A DNA stretch of 64,000 nucleotides from an uncultured Prevotella sp. (GTDB taxonomy: Bacteria; Bacteroidota; Bacteroidia; Bacteroidales; Bacteroidaceae). Below are positions 25,644-34,632 of the stretch, piece after piece. The stretch covers positions 1-64,000 of the forward strand of contig UQCW01000004.1 in NCBI GenBank assembly GCA_900539625.1, written 5' to 3'. Every line of letters starts with the position of its first letter. Position 1 is the stretch's first letter. The position numbers were made by a program, and so were the translations under genes. The notes under the pieces are model-generated. The model searched no databases. It had not been told where the DNA came from and saw only the letters and a program-made list of their open reading frames with translations.

Positions 25644-28103
25644 ATGAATATTTCTTATAAATGGCTGAAAGAATATGTTGATTTCAGCCTTTCTCCAAAC
25701 GAAGTGGCCGACGCTCTGACTAGTGTAGGTCTGGAAGTTGACGGCGTTGAAGAGGTGCAGGCCATCAAGGGCGGGCTGCGCGGTTTGGTCGTTGGACATG
25801 TGCTCACTTGCGAGCCACATCCCAATTCCGACCACATGCACATCTGCTCTGTTGACCTCGGAGGGGAAGCCCCCGTACAGATTGTTTGCGGAGCACATAA
25901 TGTGGCTGCCGGACAAAAGGTGATTGTGGCCACACTCGGCACAACGCTCTATGACGGAGATCAGGAATTTACCATCAAAAAATCGAAGTTGCGCGGTGTT
26001 GAAAGTCTCGGTATGATTTGTGCTGAAGACGAAATCGGTGTTGGCACCAGTCACGACGGTATCATCGTATTGCCGGAGGATACTCCTGTCGGTATGCCCG
26101 CAGCTGAATATTTCAAGCTCGAAAGCGACTATGTCATCGAAGTGGATATCACGCCAAACCGTGCGGATGCCTGCTCCCATTATGGCGTAGCTCGCGATTT
26201 CTATGCTTGGTTGCGTCGTAATGGCTATGAAACGAGCTTGCATCGTCCGGATGCCGACGGCTTCAGCGTTGACAACCACGACCTTGATATTGAAGTTGAG
26301 GTGGAAAATGCAGAAGCTTGCCCACGTTATTGTGCGGTCACCATCAAGGATTGCAAGATTGGCGAGAGCCCTGAATGGTTGAAAGAAAAATTGGAGACTA
26401 TTGGTTGCCGTTCGATCAACAACGTGGTTGACGTGACTAACTATATTATGTTTGCCTATGGCCAGCCGCTACACTGTTTTGACGCTGATATGATTGAGGG
26501 CAAGAAGGTGGTTGTTCGCACGATGCCGGAGGGTACGCCTTTCGTGACGCTTGATGGCGAAGAACACAAACTCTCTGAGCGCGACCTTGCCATTTGCAAT
26601 GCAAAGGCTCCTATGTGTATTGCCGGCGTTTTTGGCGGCAAGGGTTCTGGCACTTATGAGACCACCAAGAACGTGCTCTTGGAAAGCGCCTATTTCCACC
26701 CCACGTGGATTCGTAAGAGCGCCCGCCGTCATGGTTTGAGCACTGATGCTTCTTTCCGTTTTGAGCGCGGCATTGATCCAGACGGACAGATTTATGCCTT
26801 GAAGCAGGCTGCTATGTTGGTTCGAGAACTGACCGGCGGACAGATTGCCATGGACATCAAAGACGTGGAGGCTCCTGGATTGACGAAGTCGTTCCTCGTT
26901 GACCTCAATTATCAATATGTTCACGACCTCGTTGGCAAGAATATTCCTGTTGACGTCATCAAGGACATTGTGACTTCGTTGGATATGAAAGTATTGAGCG
27001 AATCTACAACGGGGTTGCGTCTGGAAATTCCTGCCTATCGTGTGGATGTTCAGCGTCCTTGTGATGTGGTTGAAGATATTCTGCGCATCTATGGCTACAA
27101 TAATGTTGAGATTCCAACTTCTGTCAAGTCGAGCCTGACCATCCAGGGGGATGTTGATCGTGCCAATAAGTTGCAGAACATCATCTCTGAACAGTTAATC
27201 GGTCAGGGATTCAACGAAATTCTGAACAACTCCCTCACCAAGGAGGCCTATTATAAAGAACTGACGGACGAAACAGCAGATTGTCTTGTGCGCGTGCTTA
27301 ACCCGCTGAGTTCTGATCTTGGCGTTTTGCGTCAGACGCTTGTGTTCGGAGGTTTGGAAACGGTGTTGCACAATGTCAATCGCAAACAGACAAACTTGCG
27401 CCTCTTTGAGTTTGGAAATTGCTACCATTATAATGCCAGTAAGCGCAATCCTGAAAAACCACTTGCTCCTTACACGGAAGAATGTCATTTGGGCTTGTGG
27501 CTTACGGGTAAACGTGTAGAAGGTTCTTGGGCGCATCCCGATGAAAATTCAAGCGTTTATGAATTGAAGGCCAACGTGTGGGGCATTTTGCAGAGACTCG
27601 GTGTTGAGCTTCGCGAGTTTAAGGTGGCCGATGGCAAGAGCGATTTGTTCAGCAAATCTTTGGCTGTCACCGACCGCAATGGTCGCGTTTACGTGGAACT
27701 CGGTGTGTTGAAGAAAGCCCTTATGCCTGAAATCGAGGTGGAAGTGTTTTATGCCGATATTGCTTGGACGCTCCTCATGAAGAAACTTCGTAAGGGCGAT
27801 GTGAGCTTCCGCGAAATTAGCAAATATCCGGCTGTGAGCCGCGACTTGGCGTTGCTTGTTGATAGCAGTGTTGAGTTTGCCCAAATCGAGCAGATTGCTC
27901 GTGCCTCGGAGAAGAAATTGCTCAAGAGCGTCACCCTCTTTGACGTTTACGAAGGCAAGAATCTTGAGGCTGGCAAGAAGAGCTACGCCGTCAACTTCAC
28001 GCTGCAGGATGAGACCAAGACGATGAACGACAAGCAGACGGATGCCGTCATGAGTAAAATCATCGCTAATCTCGAAAAGCAGCTTGGTGCCAAATTGCGC
28101 TGA
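25644..28103 (+). CDS. pheT: Phenylalanine--tRNA ligase beta subunit
   Basis: 819 residues, full length. Domains in order: tRNA-binding OB-fold (about 40-155; VVGHVLTCEPHPNSDHM), B3/B4 editing domain (about 210-390; ENAEACPRYCAV), B5 domain (about 405-480; YRVDVQRPCDVVEDILRIYGYNN), catalytic-like core, and C-terminal anticodon-binding FDX-ACB domain (ISKYPAVSRDLALLVD). It forms an alpha2-beta2 enzyme with PheS, which is not adjacent here, as is usual in this phylum. Cytosolic. A family-2 MITE separates it from yebC. Confidence 0.98.
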   Translation: MNISYKWLKEYVDFSLSPNEVADALTSVGLEVDGVEEVQAIKGGLRGLVVGHVLTCEPHPNSDHMHICSVDLGGEAPVQIVCGAHNVAAGQKVIVATLGTTLYDGDQEFTIKKSKLRGVESLGMICAEDEIGVGTSHDGIIVLPEDTPVGMPAAEYFKLESDYVIEVDITPNRADACSHYGVARDFYAWLRRNGYETSLHRPDADGFSVDNHDLDIEVEVENAEACPRYCAVTIKDCKIGESPEWLKEKLETIGCRSINNVVDVTNYIMFAYGQPLHCFDADMIEGKKVVVRTMPEGTPFVTLDGEEHKLSERDLAICNAKAPMCIAGVFGGKGSGTYETTKNVLLESAYFHPTWIRKSARRHGLSTDASFRFERGIDPDGQIYALKQAAMLVRELTGGQIAMDIKDVEAPGLTKSFLVDLNYQYVHDLVGKNIPVDVIKDIVTSLDMKVLSESTTGLRLEIPAYRVDVQRPCDVVEDILRIYGYNNVEIPTSVKSSLTIQGDVDRANKLQNIISEQLIGQGFNEILNNSLTKEAYYKELTDETADCLVRVLNPLSSDLGVLRQTLVFGGLETVLHNVNRKQTNLRLFEFGNCYHYNASKRNPEKPLAPYTEECHLGLWLTGKRVEGSWAHPDENSSVYELKANVWGILQRLGVELREFKVADGKSDLFSKSLAVTDRNGRVYVELGVLKKALMPEIEVEVFYADIAWTLLMKKLRKGDVSFREISKYPAVSRDLALLVDSSVEFAQIEQIARASEKKLLKSVTLFDVYEGKNLEAGKKSYAVNFTLQDETKTMNDKQTDAVMSKIIANLEKQLGAKLR

Positions 28104-28134
28104 TTATATCTGCTCAGTACATTCAAGCATTATT

Positions 28135-28237
28135 ATACGTAATGATAAAAAATAACTTGAAGCCTTTTGAAGGGTAAGGAATTATATCTTTATACCTTGT
28201 CAAAATTGATCAACTTATTCTTTCACAATTACTTACC
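28135..28237. mobile_element. MITE-like element, family 2, copy 2 (about 103 bp)
   Basis: The left tip ACGTAATGATAAAAAATAAC matches, inverted, the right tip TTATTCTTTCACAATTACTTA; the inner AAGGAATTATAT and TTATACCTTGT are the inverse of the centre of the copy at 15731. It occupies the gap between pheT and yebC, 33 bp before the yebC start. Confidence 0.8.
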
Positions 28238-28269
28238 AGAATATACAACAAACAAAAACATAAAAACCA

Positions 28270-28998
28270 ATGGGAAGAGCCTTTGAATATAGAAAAGCTA
28301 CCAAATTAAAGCGTTGGGGTCACATGGCCAAGACGTTTACGAAAATCGGTAAGCAGATTGCCGTTGCTGTAAAAGCCGGTGGTCCGGAACCTGAGAACAA
28401 CCCCGCTCTCCGTGCCATCATTGCCACGGCCAAGCGTGAGAACATGCCGAAGGACAACATCGAGCGTGCCATCAAGAACGCAATGGGTAAAGACCAGAGC
28501 GAATACAAAACAATGACTTATGAAGGCTACGGTCCTCACGGTGTTGCCATTTTCGTGGACACGCTGACCGACAATCCTACGCGAACTGTTGGCGACGTTC
28601 GTTCTGTCTTCAATAAATTCAATGGTAACTTGGGTACAATGGGGTCGTTGGCCTATCTCTTCGACCACAAGTGTGTCTTCTCTTTCAAGAAGAAAGACGG
28701 CATTGATATGGACGAAATGATTCTCGACCTCATCGATTATGGTGTGGAAGACGAATATGACGAAGATGAGGAAGAGGGTAGCATCACCATCTATGGCGAT
28801 CCGAAAAGCTTCGGACAGATTCAGAGCCATTTGGAAGAAAACGGTTACGAAGTAATCGGTGCTGAATTCACCTACATTCCTAATGACCTTAAGGACGTCA
28901 CTGCAGAAGAGCGCGAGAGCATCGACAAGATGGTTGAGCGTTTGGAAGAATTTGACGATGTCCAGACGGTTTATACCAACATGAAGCCGGAAGCATAA
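28270..28998 (+). CDS. yebC: YebC/PmpR-family protein
   Basis: 242 residues, the family length. It begins MGRAFEYRKATKLKRWGHMAKTF-like and includes the hallmark PENNPALRAIIATAKRENMPKDNIERAI and YEGYGPHGVAI. Three domains with an acidic middle loop (EDEYDEDEEEG). YebC proteins were described as transcriptional regulators; some members help ribosomes through proline-rich stretches. Which applies here is not determinable. The MITE-like element just upstream may affect its leader. It converges on the lipoprotein gene at 29147. Confidence 0.95.
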   Translation: MGRAFEYRKATKLKRWGHMAKTFTKIGKQIAVAVKAGGPEPENNPALRAIIATAKRENMPKDNIERAIKNAMGKDQSEYKTMTYEGYGPHGVAIFVDTLTDNPTRTVGDVRSVFNKFNGNLGTMGSLAYLFDHKCVFSFKKKDGIDMDEMILDLIDYGVEDEYDEDEEEGSITIYGDPKSFGQIQSHLEENGYEVIGAEFTYIPNDLKDVTAEERESIDKMVERLEEFDDVQTVYTNMKPEA

Positions 28999-29060
28999 GT
29001 GCTTTCCGTTGTTTTCACGTGTTCCTAAAACGGGGTTCCTTAAGGTTGCCCGCTTATAGA

Positions 29061-29111
29061 CAAAGCCATTCTTCATTGCGAATTTATTTTTTCGTATGAA
29101 GAATGGCTTTG
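29061..29111. terminator. Long perfect hairpin between convergent genes
   Basis: CAAAGCCATTCTTCAT (29061-29076) and ATGAAGAATGGCTTTG (29096-29111) pair over 16 bp between yebC and the convergent lipoprotein gene. Neither strand has a strong U-tract, so termination is probable but not certain. Confidence 0.6.
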
Positions 29112-29146
29112 CGCGTATTCGGTGGCCCTTGGCTCTGGGGATTTTT

Positions 29147-29539
29147 TCACCGGCGAGCCTGATAGTCGGCAGGTTCCAGACGTATGGTGAAAGCCAGACT
29201 GCCGTTGCTGGCATCGCGGTAGACGTATTCGAAATTGATTTTTTCGTCCTTGACGCGTTTCCAACTGGCATCGTTTTTGAGTTCATCCGTCAGTGTTGCT
29301 TTCACGGCCAGACGGTTTTCTTTTGCCACGGGAACAGCGTCGGCTGCCAGTGTGAAATATCTGACGTAGGTGCGTCGTTCCATGTCGTAGACCACGCTGT
29401 CAAGCGTGGTGATGTCATCAACCTGTTGTGGACAATGCTTCTTGGTGAGTTGTTCGGCCTCGTCCTTAAGGCGCTCATCAAAATTGTTGCCACAAGCCGT
29501 CAGAAGGCTCGCAGTCATAATAAGTAATATCTTTTTCAT
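29147..29539 (-). CDS. Small lipoprotein of unknown function
   Basis: 130 residues from the ATG at 29539; the frame stays open another 45 codons upstream but without signal-peptide character. MKKILLIMTASLLTAC is a type II signal with lipobox LTAC, so it is probably lipidated at residue 16 and membrane-anchored. The mature part is charged and helical at first (DERLKDEAEQLTKKHCPQQ), then beta-rich. I do not recognise a family. Converges with yebC, the hairpin at 29061 lying between them. Confidence 0.75.
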   Translation of the reverse strand: MKKILLIMTASLLTACGNNFDERLKDEAEQLTKKHCPQQVDDITTLDSVVYDMERRTYVRYFTLAADAVPVAKENRLAVKATLTDELKNDASWKRVKDEKINFEYVYRDASNGSLAFTIRLEPADYQARR

Positions 29540-29737
29540 AATCGCATAAAATAGGTAGGAGTTCGGAAAACTGCCATCGGAATTTGTTGGTCGGGGAATG
29601 TTTCCCCAAAAAATAAACTTCCGTTGTAGAGGTCTCAGTTGCGGCCGCCAGCGTTGTCTGCGCGTTGCCGCCATTGTTTTGGAAAGTTTTTTTGATGCTA
29701 CCGATATGCGAAGATAACCAAAAAATCAGAAACTATC

Positions 29738-30211
29738 ATGTTTGAAGACAGAATAGAGCAGGCCGTTGCCAATTTCAAGGCTGGCTACAATTGTTCGCAA
29801 TCGGTCGTCGCAGCCTTTGCCGACCTTTATGGTTTCACTCGGGAACAGTCTCTGCGCATGGCAGCCTCTTTCGGTGGCGGCATCGGTCGCATGCGCATGA
29901 CCTGTGGCGCTGCCTGTGGCATGTTTCTTTTGGCAGGACTCGAAACAGGAGCCACAGAGGGCGATGACCGTGCTGGGAAATCCGCCAACTATAAAGTGGT
30001 GCAGGCGTTGGCTGAAAAATTCAAGAATGAGAATGGATCGCTCATTTGTGCGGAATTGCTCGGCTTGAAACCCAAGGAGCAACAAGCAGAAACGGCAGAG
30101 GCTTCAGAACGCACCAGCGCATATTATGCCAAACGCCCTTGTGTCAAAATGGTTGAAACGGCAGCCCGGATTTTCGCCGCTTTTTTGGAAGAACAACGTG
30201 GGGCAGTCTAG
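29738..30211 (+). CDS. C_GCAxxG_C_C family protein
   Basis: 157 residues with the conserved cysteine pattern of this family: YNCSQSVVAAF near the N-terminus, MTCGAACGMFLLAGLETG in the middle, LICAELLGL and a further Cys in RPCVKMVE. A glycine-rich AASFGGGIGRM segment precedes the central cysteines. Members are thought to be redox-active and are often encoded near electron-transfer systems or exported; no export signal is present here. Function unknown. It stands alone, divergent from the lipoprotein gene. Confidence 0.88.
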   Translation: MFEDRIEQAVANFKAGYNCSQSVVAAFADLYGFTREQSLRMAASFGGGIGRMRMTCGAACGMFLLAGLETGATEGDDRAGKSANYKVVQALAEKFKNENGSLICAELLGLKPKEQQAETAEASERTSAYYAKRPCVKMVETAARIFAAFLEEQRGAV

Positions 30212-30336
30212 TCTCTGACAAAGCATGAAAGGGGCAGAGAGAGGCATAGCTTTTCCCAATAAACGTCGTTTTTCTGTCCCCTGTTACCAAAATATTTTTT
30301 CTTTTGAGTGGCGCGGGAAAGAAAAGCATTTTTTGC

Positions 30337-30367
30337 TTGGTCGAATTATAAAGTTTGGCTAAATTTG
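30337..30367 (+). promoter_or_regulatory. Promoter of nagB
   Basis: TTGG (30337-30340), 19 bp, then TAAATTTG (30360-30367), 43 bp before the ATG; close to the Bacteroidetes consensus. Confidence 0.65.
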
Positions 30368-30410
30368 CGTTAGACTAAAAAATCAAACCATATAAAAAAC
30401 ATATTTTATC

Positions 30411-31202
30411 ATGAGAGTTATCATTGAACCGGATTACGAGAAGTTGTCACAGTGGGCAGCTGAGTATGTCATCAATAAAATCAACGCTGCGCAGCCAACA
30501 GCTGAAAAGCCTTTCGTTTTGGGTTTGCCAACAGGCTCTTCTCCTATCGGCATGTACAAGGCTTTGGTGAAGGCCAACAAGGAAGGCCGCGTCAGCTTCA
30601 AGCACGTGTTGACTTTCAATATGGACGAATACGTTGGTCTGCCTGTTGAGCATCCAGAGAGCTACCACTCATTCATGGCCACCAACCTCTTCAACCACAT
30701 CGACTGCCCGAAGGAAAACATCCACATCCTCAACGGCAACGCTGAAGACCTTGAAGCAGAATGCGCTCACTACGAGCAGATGATTGAAGAAGCAGGCGGT
30801 ATCGACCTCTTCATCGGTGGCATCGGTCCTGACGGCCACATCGCTTTCAACGAGCCGGGAAGCGCCCTCACCAGCCGCACTCGCCAGAAGACGTTGACAA
30901 CTGACACACGTGTTGCCAACTCACGCTTCTTCGGAGGCAATCCTGAAAACGTTCCTGCAACGGCTTTGACGGTTGGTGTAGGCACTGTTATGAGCGCCAA
31001 GGAAGTGCTTATCCTCTGCAACGGCCACAACAAGTCACGTGCGCTCCAGGCTGCCATCGAAGGCCCAGTTACTCAGATGTGGACGATTTCTGTTCTCCAA
31101 ATGCATCAGCATGGCATCATCGTCTGCGACGAGGCTGCTTGCGAAGACATCAAACATGGCACTTACAAGTACTTCAAGGACATTGAAAAGAACAACATCT
31201 AA
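30411..31202 (+). CDS. nagB: Glucosamine-6-phosphate deaminase
   Basis: 263 residues, full length. Motifs LGLPTGSSPIGMYKAL (phosphate loop), FNMDEYVGLP with the catalytic Asp, GGIGPDGHIAFNEPGS with the catalytic His and Asp, and a C-terminal SVLQMH. It converts glucosamine 6-phosphate to fructose 6-phosphate and ammonia in amino-sugar catabolism. Its codons are strongly biased towards a few synonyms (AAC, ATC, TTC) compared with neighbours, which suggests high expression. Monocistronic: own promoter and terminator. Cytosolic. Confidence 0.97.
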   Translation: MRVIIEPDYEKLSQWAAEYVINKINAAQPTAEKPFVLGLPTGSSPIGMYKALVKANKEGRVSFKHVLTFNMDEYVGLPVEHPESYHSFMATNLFNHIDCPKENIHILNGNAEDLEAECAHYEQMIEEAGGIDLFIGGIGPDGHIAFNEPGSALTSRTRQKTLTTDTRVANSRFFGGNPENVPATALTVGVGTVMSAKEVLILCNGHNKSRALQAAIEGPVTQMWTISVLQMHQHGIIVCDEAACEDIKHGTYKYFKDIEKNNI

Positions 31203-31240
31203 TGTTGAAAAACTTGTAACCAGCTTATATTGAATTTTTA

Positions 31241-31298
31241 AAAATGAGAGCCCCACAAAAGCCTCGTAGGAGGGTGCTGTGTGGCTTTCATTTTGTTT
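31241..31298 (+). terminator. Rho-independent terminator of nagB
   Basis: AAAATGAGAGCCCCACA (31241-31257) pairs with TGTGTGGCTTTCATTTT (31278-31294) with one mismatch, followed by GTTT. Confidence 0.85.
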
Positions 31299-31314
31299 AA
31301 TCCCAACACGCATC

Positions 31315-32556
31315 ATGTCCGAAACCTACGTCGCCTTTCAAAACCCCGTCTACGTCATGATCAAACCGGCAGGCGCAAGCTGCAATTTGGCCTGCGACTA
31401 TTGCTATTATCTCGAAAAGAAAAACCTTTATGCCGAGAGCAAACGCCATCTCATCACAGACGAACTTCTTGAGAAATTCACCAAAGAGTATATCGAGTTG
31501 CAGACATCCGATAGTGTGCTTTTCACGTGGCATGGCGGAGAACCAATGATGCGTCCGGTCAAATTTTATGAACGGGCGTTGGAGTTGCAGCGGAAATATG
31601 CTGGAAACAAGCATATTGATAATTGCTTTCAGACCAACGGAACTCTCATCACGGATGAATGGGCTCGCTTTTTCAAGAAAAACAATTTTCTCGTAGGTGT
31701 CTCTATCGACGGCACGCAGGACATGCACGACTGCTATCGCCGAAACCGTTTCGGAAAGGCTTCTTGGGAACAGGTGATGAGGGGCATTCGAACACTCAAC
31801 CGACACGATGTCATGTGGAACGCCATGGCCGTTGTCAACGATGTCAATGTGGAGCGTCCGCTTGAGTTCTATCGCTTCTTCAAGGAAATTGGTTGCCGTT
31901 ACATTCAGTTTACTCCAATCGTGGAGCGCTATTTTCGTCATCCAGATGGCCGCGTGCTTGCCTCCCCGATAGAAGGCGCCATTGCTGAAATGACGCCTTT
32001 CAGCATCACTCCGGAGGCGTGGGGACGTTTCCTTAACGCCATTTTCGACGAGTGGGTGCGCCATGATGTCGGTGAATACTTCATCCAGATTTTCGATTCC
32101 ACATTGGCCAATTGGGTGGGGCAGCCCCCTTCGGTGTGCTCTCTAGCGGAAACCTGCGGACATGCCACAGCCATGGAACACAACGGGGACCTTTATGTCT
32201 GTGACCATTTCGTCTTCCCCGAATTTAAGTTGGGCAACCTTAACAACACTCCGCTTAAGGATCTCACATCACAGCAGTCGTTACGCACATTTGGACAAAA
32301 CAAAAAGCGGCTTCTTACGCGTCAGTGCCAGGAGTGTGAATTTCTCATGGCCTGTCATGGCGAATGTCCCAAAAACCGCTTCTCAACGTCGGCCGATGGA
32401 GAGAGGGGACATAATTACCTCTGTCAGGGATATCACGCCTTCTTCTCCCATGTTGCCCCCTATATGGACTTTATGAAATTCCAGCTCCAACATCGTCAGG
32501 CGCCCGCCAATGTGATGGCCTGGGTGGAAGAAGGAATGCCTGATTACAGGAGATAG
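31315..32556 (+). CDS. Anaerobic sulfatase maturase-like radical SAM/SPASM enzyme
   Basis: 413 residues from the ATG at 31315 (an earlier frame start at 31279 lies in the nagB terminator tail). The radical SAM cluster motif is ASCNLACDYC (C23, C27, C30), followed by TWHGGEPMM and VSIDG. C-terminal SPASM cysteines appear in CSLAETCGHATAMEHNGDLYVCDHF-like order and CQECEFLMACHGECPKNR. These are the marks of AnSME, which oxidises an active-site Cys or Ser of sulfatases to formylglycine. No sulfatase is encoded in this window, so targets would be elsewhere. Confidence 0.88.
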   Translation: MSETYVAFQNPVYVMIKPAGASCNLACDYCYYLEKKNLYAESKRHLITDELLEKFTKEYIELQTSDSVLFTWHGGEPMMRPVKFYERALELQRKYAGNKHIDNCFQTNGTLITDEWARFFKKNNFLVGVSIDGTQDMHDCYRRNRFGKASWEQVMRGIRTLNRHDVMWNAMAVVNDVNVERPLEFYRFFKEIGCRYIQFTPIVERYFRHPDGRVLASPIEGAIAEMTPFSITPEAWGRFLNAIFDEWVRHDVGEYFIQIFDSTLANWVGQPPSVCSLAETCGHATAMEHNGDLYVCDHFVFPEFKLGNLNNTPLKDLTSQQSLRTFGQNKKRLLTRQCQECEFLMACHGECPKNRFSTSADGERGHNYLCQGYHAFFSHVAPYMDFMKFQLQHRQAPANVMAWVEEGMPDYRR

Positions 32557-32609
32557 TTTTTTCCCTCCTTATTGCAGCGCGCATTTAAGATTTGATGCCC
32601 CAAACAACA

Positions 32610-32668
32610 ACAACTTGGCAAAGCCTTTCCCTGTGTTTATCGGTCGGCTTTGCCAAGTTGTCTTTTTT
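32610..32668. terminator. Strong terminator between convergent genes
   Basis: ACAACTTGGCAAAGCC (32610-32625) and GGCTTTGCCAAGTTGT (32646-32661) pair perfectly, then CTTTTTTG on the plus strand. It separates the radical SAM gene from the DUF721 gene on the minus strand and may serve both. Confidence 0.9.
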
Positions 32669-32676
32669 GTACAAAC

Positions 32677-32967
32677 CTACATCAGGGCAATATTCGTGAT
32701 CACGTCAGCCCCCACTTGTTTGTTGAGTAGCGATGTCAGTCGAGTGCGATTCATCATCAAGTTGGCACGCATTGCTGGAGATGTCACGCGCACGTATAGC
32801 GTCTGGTTGCGGATGAAAATCTCCTTCGTTTGTTCTGCAACGAGCTGTCCCGCCACGTCTGCCCACGATTGTATCAGTCGATATTGGTTGAGCGGCATTT
32901 CCAAGCCCGACTGACGCATAAACCGCATAATCACGTCATCGAGCAGTTCTGATTTTCTTCGTTCCAT
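32677..32967 (-). CDS. DUF721 (DciA-like) protein
   Basis: 96 residues from the ATG at 32967 (MERRKSELLDDVIMRFM). The frame is open further to 33063, but that extension is translated MITE sequence and is rejected. The DUF721 core has INQ-like YRLIQSWADVAG and IFIRNQTLYVRVTSPAMRANL. DciA proteins of this family help load the replicative helicase in bacteria lacking DnaC; whether Bacteroidetes members do so is inferred from the family. It follows recF on the same strand, the typical partner, but with a MITE-like element between. Confidence 0.85.
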   Translation of the reverse strand: MERRKSELLDDVIMRFMRQSGLEMPLNQYRLIQSWADVAGQLVAEQTKEIFIRNQTLYVRVTSPAMRANLMMNRTRLTSLLNKQVGADVITNIALM

Positions 32968-33015
32968 TCTTTCTCTGTTTTTCTTTTCAAGTGTACTGCA
33001 TGGCTGGGCAATTGA

Positions 33016-33087
33016 ACTAAGTAATGGTGAAAAAATAACATCTAACTCCACAAAATTGGTCAAGTTATTTTTTTACTATTACTTAGT
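33016..33087. mobile_element. MITE-like element, family 2, copy 3 (72 bp), between recF and DUF721
   Basis: ACTAAGTAATGGTGAAAAAA at the left pairs with the right tip TTTTTTTACTATTACTTAGT, leaving a short centre containing AAAATTGGTCAAG. This is nearly all inverted repeat, so the recF-DUF721 transcript would fold into a long hairpin here. It lies 48 bp before the DUF721 start. Confidence 0.85.
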
Positions 33088-33150
33088 TGGTGTTCAAGCA
33101 AATGATGCCATGAGCGTATTTGAGATTATTGCATTTGCCCTTTCCTCATG

Positions 33151-34257
33151 TCACTCATGCGGACCCACTGTTCCGTTTTCCACGTAAAACAACCTGTAGT
33201 CTAATTTTGAATGTGCCAGGATGAAATCGAGGTGGCTGCGGTTGGTGTCTGTAATGAAAATCTGTCCGAAATCCTCTCCACCAACGTATTCCACGATGCG
33301 TGCAACTCTTTCAGCATCCAGTTTGTCAAAGATGTCGTCCAGCAGCAGTAATGGCACACGTTTTTCTCCGTGTTGTTTGAGAAAAACATATTGTGCCAGT
33401 TTCATCGCGATGAAAAAAGTCTTGGTCTGTCCCTGAGACGCTTCTCGCTTCACTGGATAACCATTCAGTTCCAACACGAGTTCGTCCTTGTGAACGCCGT
33501 GCAGCGAATAGCCAACCAGGCGTTCGCGTTCCCTCCATGAGGCCAGTTGTGGTTGCAATGCTCCGCGAAACCCGTGGGAGTCGTATTTGATTGTGACCTG
33601 CTCGCGGCTGTTTGGACACAAGCGGCTGTAGAGGCGTTGGAAGATGGGGGAAAACTCTTCGACGAAATTCCGCCGCGCGTTGAACACCACTTCCGCATCA
33701 GCTCCCATCATTTCTTCTAAAACATCCATCACTCCCCTGTCTGGTTCCTCCTCAGCCTTGAGCAGTGCATTCCTCTGTTTCAGTGTGCGTTCGTATCGGA
33801 TGGCCGCATTGAGATAGGCCGCGTCATATTGCGAAATCACCATATCCATAAACCGACGGCGTTCCTCGCTTCCGCCAGTCACCAGTTGGGAATCGGCAGG
33901 CGAGAGCATCACAAGCGGAATTTTTCCCACGTGTTCTGAAATGCGCTTGTAGTCTTTGCCATCGCACTTTACGCGTTTTCTTGTGCCGCGTTTCAAACTG
34001 CAGACCACCTCGGTGGCCCCCATGCCATCTGATTCATACTCTCCTTGAATCATGAAAAACTCCGTGTCATGTCGCAGGTTGAACGCGTCGGATGCGCTCA
34101 TTGTTCCCTTGCAGAATGAGAGGTAGTAGATGGCATCAAGCACGTTGGTTTTCCCCATGCCGTTCTTCCCGATAAATCCGTTCAGCTTTGGAGAGAACGA
34201 GAGGTCGGCCTGCGAGATATTGCGGTAATTAACGATGGAAATATTCTTAAGTTTCAT
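33151..34257 (-). CDS. recF: DNA replication and repair protein RecF
   Basis: 368 residues, full length. Walker A GKNGMGKT at 30-37, an SMC-like signature stretch ASQGQTKTFF, Walker B VPLLLLDDIFDKLD and the D-loop. N-terminal LKNISIVNYRNISQADL is typical. RecF loads RecA on gapped DNA with RecO and RecR. Together with DUF721 it forms a common Bacteroidetes pair. ATG chosen at 34257, leaving a 375-bp gap to the divergent ppk1 fragment. Confidence 0.97.
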   Translation of the reverse strand: MKLKNISIVNYRNISQADLSFSPKLNGFIGKNGMGKTNVLDAIYYLSFCKGTMSASDAFNLRHDTEFFMIQGEYESDGMGATEVVCSLKRGTRKRVKCDGKDYKRISEHVGKIPLVMLSPADSQLVTGGSEERRRFMDMVISQYDAAYLNAAIRYERTLKQRNALLKAEEEPDRGVMDVLEEMMGADAEVVFNARRNFVEEFSPIFQRLYSRLCPNSREQVTIKYDSHGFRGALQPQLASWRERERLVGYSLHGVHKDELVLELNGYPVKREASQGQTKTFFIAMKLAQYVFLKQHGEKRVPLLLLDDIFDKLDAERVARIVEYVGGEDFGQIFITDTNRSHLDFILAHSKLDYRLFYVENGTVGPHE

Positions 34258-34632
34258 GATACTTATTTGTGTACAGCATAAACGTGATGTGTGTGCAGAC
34301 GGAAAAATCGTCTGTCCATATCATCTGCAAAGTTAGCATAAAGAATGAAACGTGCCAAGAATATTCGACTGAGGAGAACGTTGTATGTTTGCCCCTCCGT
34401 TGCTTTTTAGAGAAACGTCCTGCTTTTTGAACGCGGAATCCAAATTTATTACACTGGCGTTCTGAAGTTTGTGTTTAACGAAATTGTAATTTTTCTGTAA
34501 TATCCAGTAAATCCCCGTTGCTTAATTTTGCCTGTGGGTAGGTGAATGGTATCGCTTATAGGAGCATTATTTTTTCACCATCATCCGAATAAATATGCTC
34601 TGGACCGCTTGCTCAATAAAAACTGTCAGAAA
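34258..34632. other. Gap between recF and the ppk1 fragment
   Basis: No gene is visible. TAATTTTG at 34523-34530 is a possible -7 box reading towards the ppk1 fragment, without a matching -33 box. It is probably the original divergent promoter region of recF and ppk1. Confidence 0.35.

Noticed and set aside
28306..29286. 326-residue frame on the minus strand
   Set aside because: Mostly antisense to yebC and running into the real lipoprotein gene in another frame; a codon-use shadow.
31297..32064. 255-residue frame on the minus strand
   Set aside because: Antisense to the radical SAM gene, without recognisable domain.
32968..33063. Longer N-terminus of the DUF721 protein
   Set aside because: The extra codons are translated from the MITE-like element; homologous sequence starts at 32967.
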